In this document: positions 27,128 through 36,323 of the stretch, piece by piece | Layout: the number at the start of each line of letters is the position of its first letter | Numbering within the stretch: the stretch's first letter is position 1 | Assembly (NCBI RefSeq): GCF_014635345.1 | Contig: NZ_BMCU01000001.1 | Location: 1,364,001 to 1,428,000, forward strand | Reading direction: 5' to 3' | Source: Rhodococcoides trifolii | GTDB lineage: Bacteria > Actinomycetota > Actinomycetes > Mycobacteriales > Mycobacteriaceae | Length of the DNA stretch: 64,000 nucleotides | Made by a program: the position numbers and the translations under genes | The notes under the pieces: model-generated | What the model saw: only the letters and a program-made list of their open reading frames with translations | Databases searched by the model: none | Told to the model about the DNA's origin: nothing

Positions 27128-27307
27128 ATGAACCCCACATACGATTCCCTCACCGAATACAACAACCGTGTCGCCCGTTCGCTCGACGCCTACCGGCGCC
27201 GCGAGCGTGCCAAGGCAAGCCCGTCTCGCCCGAGTATCTGGCAGCGGCTGTACTACTTCGTCGACAGCCACACCCACACCCCGACGCATCGACAGGTAAC
27301 TGCATAG
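27128..27307 (+). CDS. 59-residue protein, paralogue of the ORF at 26158
   Basis: [20 protein letters not shown] then [21 protein letters not shown] and a His/Thr-rich tail. Its first 25 residues resemble the 49-residue ORF upstream (Y-x-x-L...RVxRSLxAYxR). Both are short, basic and helical. No clear ribosome site precedes this ATG, unlike its paralogue. It ends 33 bases before the LuxR gene and may be translated from the same transcript. Confidence 0.5.
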   Translation: MNPTYDSLTEYNNRVARSLDAYRRRERAKASPSRPSIWQRLYYFVDSHTHTPTHRQVTA

Positions 27308-27339
27308 ACCCCGCCCTCGGGGTGCGCAATGATGAGCGC

Positions 27340-30129
27340 GTGCTCCCCACCAGTCCCCTGATCGGCAGAAGCACCGAAATGGATGCGCTTCTGCACGGCC
27401 TCGGAGACGCCGACCGTTCGATCGCGGTCGTCTCCGGAGACGCTGGTGTCGGCAAGACGCGGTTGCTGGCCGAGTTCGCGTCCCGCGCGCGTGAGCGTGG
27501 CTGGGCCGTTCTCGTCGGCCATTGCCTCGACCTCGGTGGCATGGGAGCGCCCTACCTCCCGTTCACCGAAATCTTTGCTCGATTGCAGCACGTGGAACCC
27601 GAACGTGCCGAGAGCATCCGCCTCACCTACCCGTCCGCCTCTCGGCTCTATCCCGGCGCGGACACGGCGGACGAGCGGCCCAGCCGGGGCCTGTTGTTCG
27701 ACTCCGTGCTCGGCGCCGTCACGAGTATCGGCGACGAGCAGCCTGTCCTGCTGATCGTCGAGGACGTGCATTGGGCGGACACGTCGACACGAGAGTTGTT
27801 GTCGTTCTTGTTCGCTCGCCTGAGAACCGACCGGGTATCGCTGGTGGTGAGCTACCGAAGCGACGATCTACATCGCCGCCACCCTCTTCGCCCGACGCTC
27901 TCCGAATGGACGCGGATGCCCACCGTCCGCCGCGTCGACGTCGAGCCGCTCAGTGGGGAGCTCTCGCATCGATTGCTCGAATCCATTCAGGCCGGGCAGC
28001 GGTCCGATCCACGACGACGCGAGATCGTGAACCGGTCCGGTGGTAACCCCTTCTTTCTCGAGGAGCTGGAAGCGGCTCGTAGCCGCGGTGATTCGGTGAT
28101 TCCGCCGGCCCTCGCCGATGTTCTCCTGGTGCGTGTCGACGGGTTGTCGGAGACTGCTCACCGCGTTGCCGACGCGATGGCGGTGGCCGGCCCCCGCTCG
28201 GCGCAGGACGTTCTCGCCGGTGTGGTGGAGGTATCCGACGAGATCCTCGAACCCGCTCTGCGCGAGTTGGTCGACGCGAAGATTGCCGTGGTGTCCGGTT
28301 CGTATTATCGATTCCGCCACGCACTCTTGGGGGAGGCCCTCTACTCCGATCTGCTACCAGGGCAGCGCAATCGGCTGCACACCCGCTTCGCCTCGATCCT
28401 GCCCGGCCACGAACACCCCGGCGCTGCAGCCGATCTGGCTCGGCACGCGGAGTTGGCACACGATCTGCCGACCGCCTACTCCGCCCACGTTCGCGCGGGC
28501 CGTGAGGCCATGACAATCCCTGCACCGAGCGAGGCGATGGCTCACTTCGACACCGCACTGGAGCTGTTCTCGGACGGTTACCAACCCACGGAGACGAGGT
28601 TGGTGCTCGACTACGCGGAAGCGGCGGGGGTTGCAGGAGAGGGGATGCGGGCCCTGTCGGTGGTTCGGCGCGAACTGGAGCGCATCGGTGGCGGCGCCGA
28701 CGACCTGGAGCGCATCGAGCTTCTCTACGCCGGGGCGAGTGCCGCGTTCGAGGTGGAGCGCGAAGTCGAAGCTCTGCAGTGGACCATGTCCGCACTCGAC
28801 GTCGCAACGCTCGACGCGCATCCTCAATGGCGAGCACGGTTGACAGCCCTCGCAGCCCGTGCGACCGAATCGCTCAGGCGCTACGACGAGTCGCTGGCGT
28901 GGGCGCGCGAGTCCATCGCGATTGCCGCCGACCAGAACAAGCCGGCGCTGTCGGCCGATGCGCGAATCACTCTGGCGCGCATGCATCAGCGATTGAGCGA
29001 TCCCGAGCGGGCCCGGCAGCTTCTGGCGGAGTCGGCATCGCTGGCCGAGCAGAACGGCGAGGTGGGTACGCATCTTCGCTCGTTGATGAACATCGGGATG
29101 TTCGATCTCGACGAGGGTGACTTCTCATCTGCTTTGCGCTCGTTCGCGTCCGCCGTGTCCGTAGCCGAAGAATCGGGACGGTCGTGGGATCTCTACGCGT
29201 CCTTGGCCCGCGTGCACCGGGCAACGAGCCTGTACTACCTCGGAAAATGGGACGACGTGCTCAGAGCCGTCGACCTGACCGGGCGCGATGCGCCCGCGCT
29301 GGCCCGCGCCCAACTGCGTGCAGCGGGCCTGCCGGCGCGTGCCGCTCGGGGCGACGACACCGTCGCCGACGACGTGAACGCGGTGTGGGACTTCGGTTCA
29401 CAGGACGGTCTCATCACCCTCCAGGCAGCGTCGGCCCTGTTCGACCTGAACATGTTTCACGGTCGAAGCTCGGAGGCGATGGACGCCGTCGTCACCGGCG
29501 TGGCGTTGGTTGCCAAGCAGTGGCACAACCCGTGGTTCGCGGCCAGGCTGCGCCTGAGCTCGCTCGGCGCCTCCGCCGTGCGAGCCGGCTTTGTCAGCGG
29601 CGCCCTCACCGCCGACGCGGCCCGCACTCGCGCGTCGGGATTCTTCGTGGACGGGCGCCTCACCATCGACTACGCGGCGTCGCTGGGCGGTGAGCAGGGA
29701 TGGGAGACACGGGCGTGGACGGCCAGGTTGGCAGCCGAGGAGACACATCTGACTGCGCTGCTGGATCATTCGGACATCGACTCCGCGCGGACGGCGTGGC
29801 TGGATACCGCCGCACTGTTCGTCAAGCAGCCGTACGAACAAGCCCGGTGTCTGTTCGAAGCGGGTGACGTCGAGTCGCGGCGAACCGCGCTCGAGATCTA
29901 CCGGGAGTTGGGAATTCCCGTCCGGCACGACGTAGTGGCCGAACCGATGCCGAGCACCCTGACGCCACGCGAGCGCGACGTGCTCGACCTGATCACCGAG
30001 GGCCTGACGAACAAACAGATCGCGGACCGTCTGTTCATCAGCGTCAAGACTGTCAGCGTCCACGTGTCGAACGTGCTGTCCAAGCTGGGCGTACGGAACC
30101 GCACCGAGGCGGCACGCGTCGCGCGTTAG
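27340..30129 (+). CDS. large ATP-binding LuxR-family regulator (LAL type)
   Basis: About 929 residues. The N-terminal AAA/STAND ATPase has Walker [10 protein letters not shown] near residue 34 and Walker [12 protein letters not shown] near 140, followed by winged-helix and TPR-like helical repeats (~350-840). The C-terminus is a LuxR DNA-binding domain: [44 protein letters not shown]. Such proteins sense a ligand or partner and activate nearby genes using ATP. The GTG at 27340 was chosen; an in-frame GTG at 27322 adds six residues. Its stop shares bases with the convergent small GNAT gene. Confidence 0.9.
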   Translation: MLPTSPLIGRSTEMDALLHGLGDADRSIAVVSGDAGVGKTRLLAEFASRARERGWAVLVGHCLDLGGMGAPYLPFTEIFARLQHVEPERAESIRLTYPSASRLYPGADTADERPSRGLLFDSVLGAVTSIGDEQPVLLIVEDVHWADTSTRELLSFLFARLRTDRVSLVVSYRSDDLHRRHPLRPTLSEWTRMPTVRRVDVEPLSGELSHRLLESIQAGQRSDPRRREIVNRSGGNPFFLEELEAARSRGDSVIPPALADVLLVRVDGLSETAHRVADAMAVAGPRSAQDVLAGVVEVSDEILEPALRELVDAKIAVVSGSYYRFRHALLGEALYSDLLPGQRNRLHTRFASILPGHEHPGAAADLARHAELAHDLPTAYSAHVRAGREAMTIPAPSEAMAHFDTALELFSDGYQPTETRLVLDYAEAAGVAGEGMRALSVVRRELERIGGGADDLERIELLYAGASAAFEVEREVEALQWTMSALDVATLDAHPQWRARLTALAARATESLRRYDESLAWARESIAIAADQNKPALSADARITLARMHQRLSDPERARQLLAESASLAEQNGEVGTHLRSLMNIGMFDLDEGDFSSALRSFASAVSVAEESGRSWDLYASLARVHRATSLYYLGKWDDVLRAVDLTGRDAPALARAQLRAAGLPARAARGDDTVADDVNAVWDFGSQDGLITLQAASALFDLNMFHGRSSEAMDAVVTGVALVAKQWHNPWFAARLRLSSLGASAVRAGFVSGALTADAARTRASGFFVDGRLTIDYAASLGGEQGWETRAWTARLAAEETHLTALLDHSDIDSARTAWLDTAALFVKQPYEQARCLFEAGDVESRRTALEIYRELGIPVRHDVVAEPMPSTLTPRERDVLDLITEGLTNKQIADRLFISVKTVSVHVSNVLSKLGVRNRTEAARVAR

Positions 30130-30404
30130 GCCAGCAGGTCGGTGTACTTGTCCGAGGCGGCAATGAAGTCGCGGACGAACCAACACGTCGGAACGACCTT
30201 CGCGCCGGCATCTCGGGTGTCGTCGAGCGCGAACTCGGTGATCGTCGCCGCCAGCCCGCGGCCGCGGAACTCCGGCAGGGTGACCGTGTGGTTGAAGTCG
30301 CGAACCCCGTCGTGCTCGACGTATTCGGAATACCCGGCCAAGGTGTCGCCGTCGAAGATCTCGAAGCGCTGTCGGTCCTGCTGATGTTCGACCCGTGTCG
30401 TCAT
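30126..30404 (-). CDS. small GNAT-like acetyltransferase (YidJ/GNAT-fold, N-acetyltransferase 14 type)
   Basis: 92 residues with [45 protein letters not shown], the short GNAT domain (R-G-R-G-L acetyl-CoA loop) found in many single-domain members. The ATG at 30404 fits the fold; the open frame extends a little further upstream without similarity. It is convergent with the LuxR gene, the two stops overlapping in TTAG, and precedes no obvious partner. Confidence 0.8.
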   Translation of the reverse strand: MTTRVEHQQDRQRFEIFDGDTLAGYSEYVEHDGVRDFNHTVTLPEFRGRGLAATITEFALDDTRDAGAKVVPTCWFVRDFIAASDKYTDLLA

Positions 30405-30414
30405 GGCAGCCAAT

Positions 30415-31125
30415 CTACGCGTGCAGCACGGCAAGCAATCGTCGTTCGTATCGGGCGAAATCCTCGGTGGTGATCACGTCGACACCTCGGGGTCGCGGCA
30501 ACTCGATCGACAACTCCGTCACTACCCGAGAAGGTCGCTGCGACAACACGATCACGCGATCGGAGAGGTAGATCGCTTCGCGGATGTCGTGAGTGATCAT
30601 GAGTACCGTCCACCGATACTGCTGCCACACCCCCTGGAGCCAATCCTGCATCGACGTGCGGGTGAGAGAATCGAGCGCACCGAACGGTTCGTCGAGCAGC
30701 AGAACGTCTCGGCCCTGCACCACCGTCCGCAGCAGCGCGGCGCGCTGACGCATTCCACCCGACAATTCGCGCGGACGCGCGTTCTCGAACCCGGCAAGTC
30801 CGAAGACGCCGAACAGTTCTCGAGCCTGCTCCCGCGCCTCTTTCTTGCCCGCGCCCTGAACCTCGAGGCCGAGGCTGGTGTTGTCGAGAATCGACCGCCA
30901 CGGGAACAGAAGGTCCTTCTGCGGCATGTATCCGCAGCGAGGCGCGTCGACGGTCCCGGAGTCGGGGGAGTCGAGTCCGGCCAGCAGGTTGAAGATCGTG
31001 CTCTTTCCGCAGCCGCTCGGCCCGATGATCGAGACGAACTCGCCCGGGTGCACCGTCAGGCTGACGCCGTCGAGCACCGGTGTTCCGGGGTAGGACTTGA
31101 CGACCTCGTCGAGCGTGACCGTCAT
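30415..31125 (-). CDS. thiZ: ABC transporter ATP-binding protein, thiamine-precursor uptake (ThiZ)
   Basis: 236 residues. Walker A GPSGCGKST, signature RELSGGMRQRAALLR and Walker B VLLLDEPFGALD identify a NitT/TauT-type ATPase. The upstream genes of the same operon encode TenA and a THI5-like binding protein behind a TPP riboswitch, so the substrate is probably a thiamine precursor such as HMP or formylaminopyrimidine. The ATG at 31125 overlaps the permease stop (ATGA). It is the last gene of the operon. Confidence 0.87.
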   Translation of the reverse strand: MTVTLDEVVKSYPGTPVLDGVSLTVHPGEFVSIIGPSGCGKSTIFNLLAGLDSPDSGTVDAPRCGYMPQKDLLFPWRSILDNTSLGLEVQGAGKKEAREQARELFGVFGLAGFENARPRELSGGMRQRAALLRTVVQGRDVLLLDEPFGALDSLTRTSMQDWLQGVWQQYRWTVLMITHDIREAIYLSDRVIVLSQRPSRVVTELSIELPRPRGVDVITTEDFARYERRLLAVLHA

Positions 31126-31898
31126 GACGCGTCCGCTCGTACCCACGGTGCGACGAGACGCTCCGCGAGGTAGGTGAGGAGAAACAGGGCAACACTGATG
31201 ACTGCGGTCACCACGACGGCGGCGAGGACGAGGTCGGTGCGGAAGGAATTCTTCTGCTGGCTCATGTAGATGCCCAGACCCGATGTCGCACCGACGTATT
31301 CGGAGAACACCGCACCGACGACGGCATAGGTGATCCCGATACGCAGCGAGGTGAAGAAACGCGGCATCGCAGACGGGAGTCGCACGTAGCGAAACACCTG
31401 TGTGTTCGACGCCCCCATGCTGCGCAGCAGCCGACCGGCGTCACGGTCGGCAGAGCCGAATCCTTCGATCAGGCCGAGCGCCATGGGAAAGAACGTCACC
31501 AGTGCGATCACCAGGAGCTTCGGCAGAATGCCGAAGCCGAACCAGATGATCATCAGCGGCGCGATCGCGATGATCGGCAGCGTTTGGGAGACGACGAACA
31601 GAGGAACGAGCGCACGCCGCAGCCACGGCGAAAAGTCCACCAGCACAGCGAGAATCCATGCGACGACGAGGGAGAGCGCGAACCCGAGGAGAGTGACCTT
31701 CAGCGTCGACCATGCATGTCCGGCGATCACGTCTCGCTGGGACCAGCCCTGCGACACCACCCGTCCGGGCGACGGCAGGATCTGCGGGCGAACGCCTGCC
31801 ACGTCGACGTACACCTGCCACACCACGAGCAGTGCCGCGACGACCACCAGTGCCGGCACGAACCGACCCCACCGTTCAGTCCGTTGCGAGGTAGTCAT
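31122..31898 (-). CDS. thiX: ABC transporter permease, thiamine-precursor uptake (ThiX)
   Basis: 258 residues with about six membrane helices. The cytoplasmic loop EGFGSADRDAGRLLRSMGASNTQVFRYVRLPSAMPRFFTSLRIG is the EAA-type ATPase-contact motif of SsuC/TauC-type permeases. It overlaps the binding-protein gene by 23 bases upstream and the ATPase gene by four bases downstream. It partners ThiY and ThiZ in uptake of a pyrimidine moiety for thiamine. Confidence 0.87.
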   Translation of the reverse strand: MTTSQRTERWGRFVPALVVVAALLVVWQVYVDVAGVRPQILPSPGRVVSQGWSQRDVIAGHAWSTLKVTLLGFALSLVVAWILAVLVDFSPWLRRALVPLFVVSQTLPIIAIAPLMIIWFGFGILPKLLVIALVTFFPMALGLIEGFGSADRDAGRLLRSMGASNTQVFRYVRLPSAMPRFFTSLRIGITYAVVGAVFSEYVGATSGLGIYMSQQKNSFRTDLVLAAVVVTAVISVALFLLTYLAERLVAPWVRADAS

Positions 31899-32880
31899 CG
31901 GTGAAGTACGTCGACCAATCCGGTTCGGCCGTCAGTGGTGCGCCGCTCTGGTCGGTGAGAACGCCTGCCTTGTAGAGGAAGTCGGAGTAGCCGGTCCACT
32001 GTTGCAGGGTTTGGGTGCCGACTCGCCCATCGGCGTCGAGCATGTATTTCTCGGCCAGTACCTTCTGGCTTTCGTGCACCAGATCCTCGTCGGTGAACGC
32101 GCCGGGGTTGGCGTCGATCAAATCCTGCGCTGCCTCGTCCGGGTTGTCGGCCGCGAACTGGTAACCCTTCTGCAACGCCTGCACGAACTTTCGCGCTTCG
32201 TCGGGATGCTCCGCGAGCCACTGCTCGTTACCGTTGACGACGATGGCGTACGCGTCCGGGAACCCGAAGTCGGTGTACTGGAAGTACTTCATGGGCGTAC
32301 CCGCGCGCTGAGCCTCGAGGCCTTCCCACGCGTCGTAGGACACAGTGAAGTCGGCCTGGCCGTTGTACACCGCCTCGTAGGCGGAGGTTCCGAGCACGAC
32401 CGTCTCGAAATCGCCACTGCCACCGTCGTTTGCGATGACCTGTTTCAGTGTCGCGTCCTCACCGGCGTCGCCGAACCCGGCGTACGTCTTGCCGCTGAGG
32501 TCTTTAGGGCTCGTGATGTCCGCGCGGTCCGCGCGTACTCCGATACCGGTGGCCCAATGCTGAAGTGGGGCAAGGACGGAGACGGTACGTGCGCCGGCCG
32601 CCCGAGCGAAAGTCGCCGAACTCTGGAAGCTGATCCCGAATTCGGCGTTTCCGGAATCGACGAGGGTGTCGGGAGAGGTGTTGTTGTACGGCAACACGTT
32701 CACCGTGAGCCCGGCGTCGGCGAAGAAACCCTCCTGTTGAGCGACGAAGAGGCCCGTGTGATTGGTGTTCGGGGTCCAGTCGAGAGCGAAGTCGATGGTG
32801 TCCGGGCTCGCCGAGTCCGACGCGGCACACCCGGTGAGCGCCATGGTGACGGCGGCGGCGAGCGCGATGAGTTTCTTCAC
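31876..32880 (-). CDS. thiY: thiamine-precursor ABC transporter substrate-binding lipoprotein (ThiY/THI5-like)
   Basis: 334 residues. A lipoprotein signal with lipobox LTGC lies at residues ~15-18. The mature part FALDWTPNTNHTGLFVAQQEGFF is the NMT1/THI5 signature, and YNNTSPDTLVDSGNAEFGIS follows. It captures an HMP- or FAMP-like thiamine pyrimidine precursor outside the membrane. The GTG at 32880 forms GTGA with the tenA stop. TPP-riboswitch control and the tenA neighbour support the substrate assignment over taurine or nitrate. Confidence 0.88.
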   Translation of the reverse strand: MKKLIALAAAVTMALTGCAASDSASPDTIDFALDWTPNTNHTGLFVAQQEGFFADAGLTVNVLPYNNTSPDTLVDSGNAEFGISFQSSATFARAAGARTVSVLAPLQHWATGIGVRADRADITSPKDLSGKTYAGFGDAGEDATLKQVIANDGGSGDFETVVLGTSAYEAVYNGQADFTVSYDAWEGLEAQRAGTPMKYFQYTDFGFPDAYAIVVNGNEQWLAEHPDEARKFVQALQKGYQFAADNPDEAAQDLIDANPGAFTDEDLVHESQKVLAEKYMLDADGRVGTQTLQQWTGYSDFLYKAGVLTDQSGAPLTAEPDWSTYFTDDYLATD

Positions 32881-33563
32881 GACGCGGGCCAAGGCTGTGG
32901 GTGCAAGGCGGTGTCCCAGAACAGGAGTTCGTAGCGCATGGCGACGACGAATGCGCCGGCCATCTTCGCCCGCTCGCCTCCCGTTGCGGATTCGGCTGCG
33001 GCGTCGACCAATTCGCGTGCTCGACGTGCGGATTCTTGGAACTCTTCGGCGTCGTAGGTGGTGACCCAGCGCGCGTACGGATGGTTCGGGTCGCTCGCCA
33101 GAACGTCCTGCGCGGACGCAGCCAGATCGCGGCCCACTTCCGCGTAGATCCAGAAGCACGGCAGGACAGCGGCGGCAGCGACACCGTACGACTCGGTGGC
33201 GGCCGCGGCGATCAGGAACGACACGTACCCGAGGCACGACTGCGAATGTGCGCTCGGGCCATCGGGTCGCTCGGGGAGGAGCGAGGTGTGCAACGACTTC
33301 TCGACCACCGCAGCCGTCGCGGACGACGTCGCCCAGAACGCCCCGCTCTCGGCGTCGGGAGCGCGGGAGGCAAGGAGTGCCAGTGCTTTCGCGTACCCCT
33401 CGAGGTACAGGCCGTCCTGCTCGATGTAGGTGTGGAACGCATCCAGCGGAAGCGTCCCGTCACCGAGGCGCCGGAGAAAGTCCAGTTCGTCGATCTGCTC
33501 ACGCAGAGCTTTGGTCTGCAGCCACAGATCGTCGGTGAAACGCGTATCAGGTACAGCAGTCAC
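32877..33563 (-). CDS. tenA: TenA aminopyrimidine aminohydrolase (thiaminase II)
   Basis: 228 residues of the TenA/HemO-like helical family. The catalytic Cys lies in LPCFWIYAEVG and the substrate-pocket motifs include FHTYIEQDGLYLEGY and AMRYELLFWDTA. It hydrolyses degraded thiamine pyrimidine (formylamino- or aminopyrimidine) back to HMP for reuse. The GTG start at 33563 follows a ribosome site that lies inside the TPP riboswitch, so translation is riboswitch-gated. It is the first gene of tenA-thiY-thiX-thiZ. Confidence 0.92.
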   Translation of the reverse strand: MTAVPDTRFTDDLWLQTKALREQIDELDFLRRLGDGTLPLDAFHTYIEQDGLYLEGYAKALALLASRAPDAESGAFWATSSATAAVVEKSLHTSLLPERPDGPSAHSQSCLGYVSFLIAAAATESYGVAAAAVLPCFWIYAEVGRDLAASAQDVLASDPNHPYARWVTTYDAEEFQESARRARELVDAAAESATGGERAKMAGAFVVAMRYELLFWDTALHPQPWPAS

Positions 33564-33568
33564 AGCTG

Positions 33569-33651
33569 TGACATCCCTTCGTCAGAATTACCTGCATCAG
33601 GTTCTCGGGTGTCATCTCAGCCTCGCCCTGTCGGCGAAGCACCCCGTGTCA
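33569..33651 (-). ncRNA. TPP riboswitch
   Basis: Read on the minus strand the leader contains GGGGTGC...CTGAGATGACACCC...ACCTGATGCAGGTAA...CGAAGGGA, the TPP aptamer core. CTGAGA is the complement of 33615-33620 and ACCTGAT of 33596-33602. P1 pairs TGACA (33651-33647) with TGTCA (33573-33569). AAGGGA at 33579-33574 is both aptamer sequence and the likely ribosome site, 10 bases before the tenA GTG, so TPP binding should block translation start. Confidence 0.93.
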
Positions 33652-33681
33652 AAGAACACCTTGAAGATAGCATCAAACCGG

Positions 33682-33694
33682 CCGGCCTCCGGCC
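33682..33694. repeat. dispersed GC-rich repeat core
   Basis: CCGGCCTCCGGCC preceded by CAAACCGG, the same core and flank as the repeats at 25845 and 25878, in the gap between the TPP riboswitch and the hairpin terminator. Confidence 0.7.
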
Positions 33695-33703
33695 TGCACG
33701 CAG

Positions 33704-33733
33704 CCGACCCCGCACCTCAAGGTGCGGGGTCGG
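33704..33733 (-). terminator. strong hairpin terminator after the sugar-porter gene
   Basis: CCGACCCCGCACCT (33704-33717) and AGGTGCGGGGTCGG (33720-33733) form a perfect 14-base stem with only CA between, so a few top pairs will open. It lies 15 bases after the sugar porter stop on the minus strand, just before the riboswitch leader of the tenA operon. No U-run follows, as is common in actinobacteria. Confidence 0.8.
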
Positions 33734-33748
33734 TGAAAGCAGCGGCTG

Positions 33749-35149
33749 TCAGGCCTTCATGTCTTCGAGTTCCATCCCCTTCGTCTCGGGGATGTTGCGC
33801 TTGACGAAGAAGAAGGACACTGCGGCGAAGAAGGCGAAACCGCCGTAGACGATGGACAGTCCGACCATCTCCGTCAGCGACGGGAACAGCAGGGAGATAA
33901 CGAAGTTGGCGATCCAGTTCGCCGCGGTACCGATGCCCAGGGCCATGGCGCGCATCCGATTCGGGAACATTTCCCCGAGCAGCACCCACATGACCGGTCC
34001 CCAGGTGGAGGCGAAGAAGACCACGAACAGGTTGGCACCGATCAGCGCGACGACGCCCCACGGACTGGGAAGGCTGACCTCGTCGCCGCTGCCGATCTGC
34101 TGCGAGAAGGCCACGGCCGCCATGATCAGACCGACGAACATGCCGATCGACCCGGCCATCAGCAGGTTGCGTCGACCGACACGGTCGACGAAGAGGATGG
34201 CCACGAACGTCATGGCAACGTTGATGACCGAGGTGATCACGGACGTCGTGAACGACTGATCCTCGGTGAAGCCGACCGACTTCCACAGCGTCGTCGAGTA
34301 GTAGAAGATCGCGTTGATGCCGACGAATTGCTGCAGGACGGCCATGACGATGCCGACCCACACCAGCGGGTGCAACCCGAATTTCGGCCCGCGAATGTCG
34401 GCGAAGGACGACTTCTGCTCGGCCCGCAGGGTCAGTCGAATCTCGTGGATGCGCTCGTTCGGATGAAGTTCACCGGTGATGTTCGCGAGAATCTCGGCGG
34501 CTTCTTCGTCGAGGTGTTTGCCCACGAGGTAACGAGGCGATTCGGGGATGAGCAGCGAGAGCACGCCGTAGATCACGGCGGGGATGACGCCGACGATGAA
34601 CATCCACCGCCACGCCTCGACTCCGAACCAGAGGTCGTTCGACGCGCCGCCCGCGGTGTTGGCCAGTACGGCGTCGGACAAGAGTGCGGCGAAGATGCCG
34701 ATGGTGATGGCAAGTTGCTGAAGGGAGGCGAGGCTGCCTCGCATCCGTGCGGGTGCGATTTCGGCGATGTACGCGGGCGCGATCACGGACGCGATGCCGA
34801 TACCCAGACCGCCGAGAACGCGCCAGACCATTAGATCGGGCACGCTGAAGGCCAAGCCCGACCCCACCGAGCTGATGATGAACAAGAAGGAACCGAGCAG
34901 CATCACCTTCTTACGACCCCACCGGTCGGACAGCGAACCGGCGAACCATGCGCCGGCCGCACAGCCGAGAAGTGCGACGGCCACGGTGAACCCGGTGAAG
35001 AATTCACCGAGACCGAAATTGCCCTGAATGGAGTCGACGGCGCCGTTGATGACGGAGCTGTCGAAGCCGAAGAGGAATCCACCGACGGCCGCGGCAATGG
35101 TGACACCGATAACCTTTGCCGTGTGGTTGGCTGACGCCTGAGTGGTCAT
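33749..35149 (-). CDS. sugar porter family MFS transporter
   Basis: 466 residues, 12 predicted membrane helices. The motifs GGFLFGFDSSVINGAVDSI, DRWGRKKVMLLGS, RVLGGLGIGIASVIAPAYIAEIAPARMRG, PESPRYLVG and the C-terminal PETKGMELEDM are the sugar porter signatures of GlcP/XylE-type H+ symporters. It probably imports glucose, xylose or an inositol-like sugar. It stands alone with its own terminator. Confidence 0.92.
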   Translation of the reverse strand: MTTQASANHTAKVIGVTIAAAVGGFLFGFDSSVINGAVDSIQGNFGLGEFFTGFTVAVALLGCAAGAWFAGSLSDRWGRKKVMLLGSFLFIISSVGSGLAFSVPDLMVWRVLGGLGIGIASVIAPAYIAEIAPARMRGSLASLQQLAITIGIFAALLSDAVLANTAGGASNDLWFGVEAWRWMFIVGVIPAVIYGVLSLLIPESPRYLVGKHLDEEAAEILANITGELHPNERIHEIRLTLRAEQKSSFADIRGPKFGLHPLVWVGIVMAVLQQFVGINAIFYYSTTLWKSVGFTEDQSFTTSVITSVINVAMTFVAILFVDRVGRRNLLMAGSIGMFVGLIMAAVAFSQQIGSGDEVSLPSPWGVVALIGANLFVVFFASTWGPVMWVLLGEMFPNRMRAMALGIGTAANWIANFVISLLFPSLTEMVGLSIVYGGFAFFAAVSFFFVKRNIPETKGMELEDMKA

Positions 35150-35219
35150 AGTGCGCCTACTTTTTCCAGGTGAGTTGCGGTTACTTTTCGCACCCTACGC
35201 CCGCCCTGAGACGCTTTGG

Positions 35220-35858
35220 TCAGAAGACCCTGAACGCAGTGTTAGACACGGTGAAACCGTGCTCGTCGGAATCGGTACAGGTGACACCGGAGGCCTCGTC
35301 CACTGCGCACGTGAAACCGTTGGCCGACAACGGAGCCCCGTACGGAAGCGCTTGGGCGGGCGCGTCCAGATCGGTGTACTTCGGGTCGCCGAGACTGACG
35401 AACCGGCCGGGTTCGCCGCCCGCCACCTCGATGGAGTTCGGGAACACCGATGTTCCGGGCGATCCACTGCCGTCCACCTTCGGGGCGTCGGCGGGCAGGT
35501 CACCTTGGCACCCCGCCGAGGGCTGCGCTTCACCGCCGATGATCCCGCAGTTGAACTTGCCGCTCGGAGACGTGAAAAAGTAACTGCCCGACACGGATCC
35601 GGCGTACGTCGACGGGTCGACGGCCGGGGCGGTGGTGGTCGTGGTGGTAGTGCTCGTGGTGGAGGCGGTGGTCGATGTCGTCGTGGTGCTCGGCGCGCTG
35701 GATCCGGTCGTCGTCGACGTCGGCGCGCGAGTCGTGGCTGTGGTCGGCGGGCTTCCGTCTCCGCGGGGATTTCCTTCGACGGTGGTGCCGCCACACCCGC
35801 TCAGCACCGCCGCGGCGCACCCGACGACGATTGCCACTCGCCCACACCTGTTGGCCAT
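35220..35858 (-). CDS. secreted lipoprotein with Ser/Thr-rich linker
   Basis: 212 residues. A signal with lipobox LSGC at ~19-22 is followed by a low-complexity linker of Thr, Ser and Ala (~residues 38-80), such as might be mannosylated or span the envelope. Then comes a ~130-residue domain starting YFFTSPSGKFNCGIIGG, with four to six Cys. The PSG-x-F-x-C-G pattern recurs in mycolate-group secreted proteins of unknown role. No neighbours suggest a pathway. Confidence 0.75.
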   Translation of the reverse strand: MANRCGRVAIVVGCAAAVLSGCGGTTVEGNPRGDGSPPTTATTRAPTSTTTGSSAPSTTTTSTTASTTSTTTTTTTAPAVDPSTYAGSVSGSYFFTSPSGKFNCGIIGGEAQPSAGCQGDLPADAPKVDGSGSPGTSVFPNSIEVAGGEPGRFVSLGDPKYTDLDAPAQALPYGAPLSANGFTCAVDEASGVTCTDSDEHGFTVSNTAFRVF

Positions 35859-35891
35859 GATCGAAACCGTAGCCGTTTCCGAATACCTCGT

Positions 35892-36293
35892 GTGCAGACC
35901 ACATTGCAGAAGACGGGGCCCGCGCCCGCAGACCTGGTGTGGGAGCGCTACATGAACCCCTTGTTGTGGACGTCGTGGTCGCCACAGATACGAGGGGTCG
36001 ACGCCAGTGACGACCGCTTGCGAGACGGCACCACCGGCACCGTCCACGGACCGCTCGCGGTCGAAGTGACGTTCGAGGTTCTCGTCGTCGACGAACCGGC
36101 GCGGACCTGGCTGTGGCGAGCCTGGGTCGGCCCCGAATCGCTGGGCCTCACTCTCGAGCACGGAGTCCAGGACGCCGTGCGGGGGAGCGGGCAGCGTGGG
36201 ACCAGGACGTGGTTGACCGTCAGCGGTCTGGCCCCGCTGGTACTGGGCTACTCGCCCGTCGCCTACCTCGCGTTGGGTCGTCTCGTTTCCTGA
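35892..36293 (+). CDS. SRPBCC-family (polyketide cyclase/START-like) protein
   Basis: 133 residues. ERYMNPLLWTSWSPQIRGV...DRLRDGTTGTVHGPLAVEVTFEVLVVDEPARTWLWRAW follows the hydrophobic-ligand-binding SRPBCC fold. The GTG at 35892 was chosen because it begins the fold directly; the frame is open upstream only as antisense to the lipoprotein gene. It is followed 30 bases later by the carboxylesterase gene. Confidence 0.75.
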   Translation: MQTTLQKTGPAPADLVWERYMNPLLWTSWSPQIRGVDASDDRLRDGTTGTVHGPLAVEVTFEVLVVDEPARTWLWRAWVGPESLGLTLEHGVQDAVRGSGQRGTRTWLTVSGLAPLVLGYSPVAYLALGRLVS

Positions 36294-36323
36294 GTGGTCG
36301 GGACGACCTCGGTCGTTTGTACG

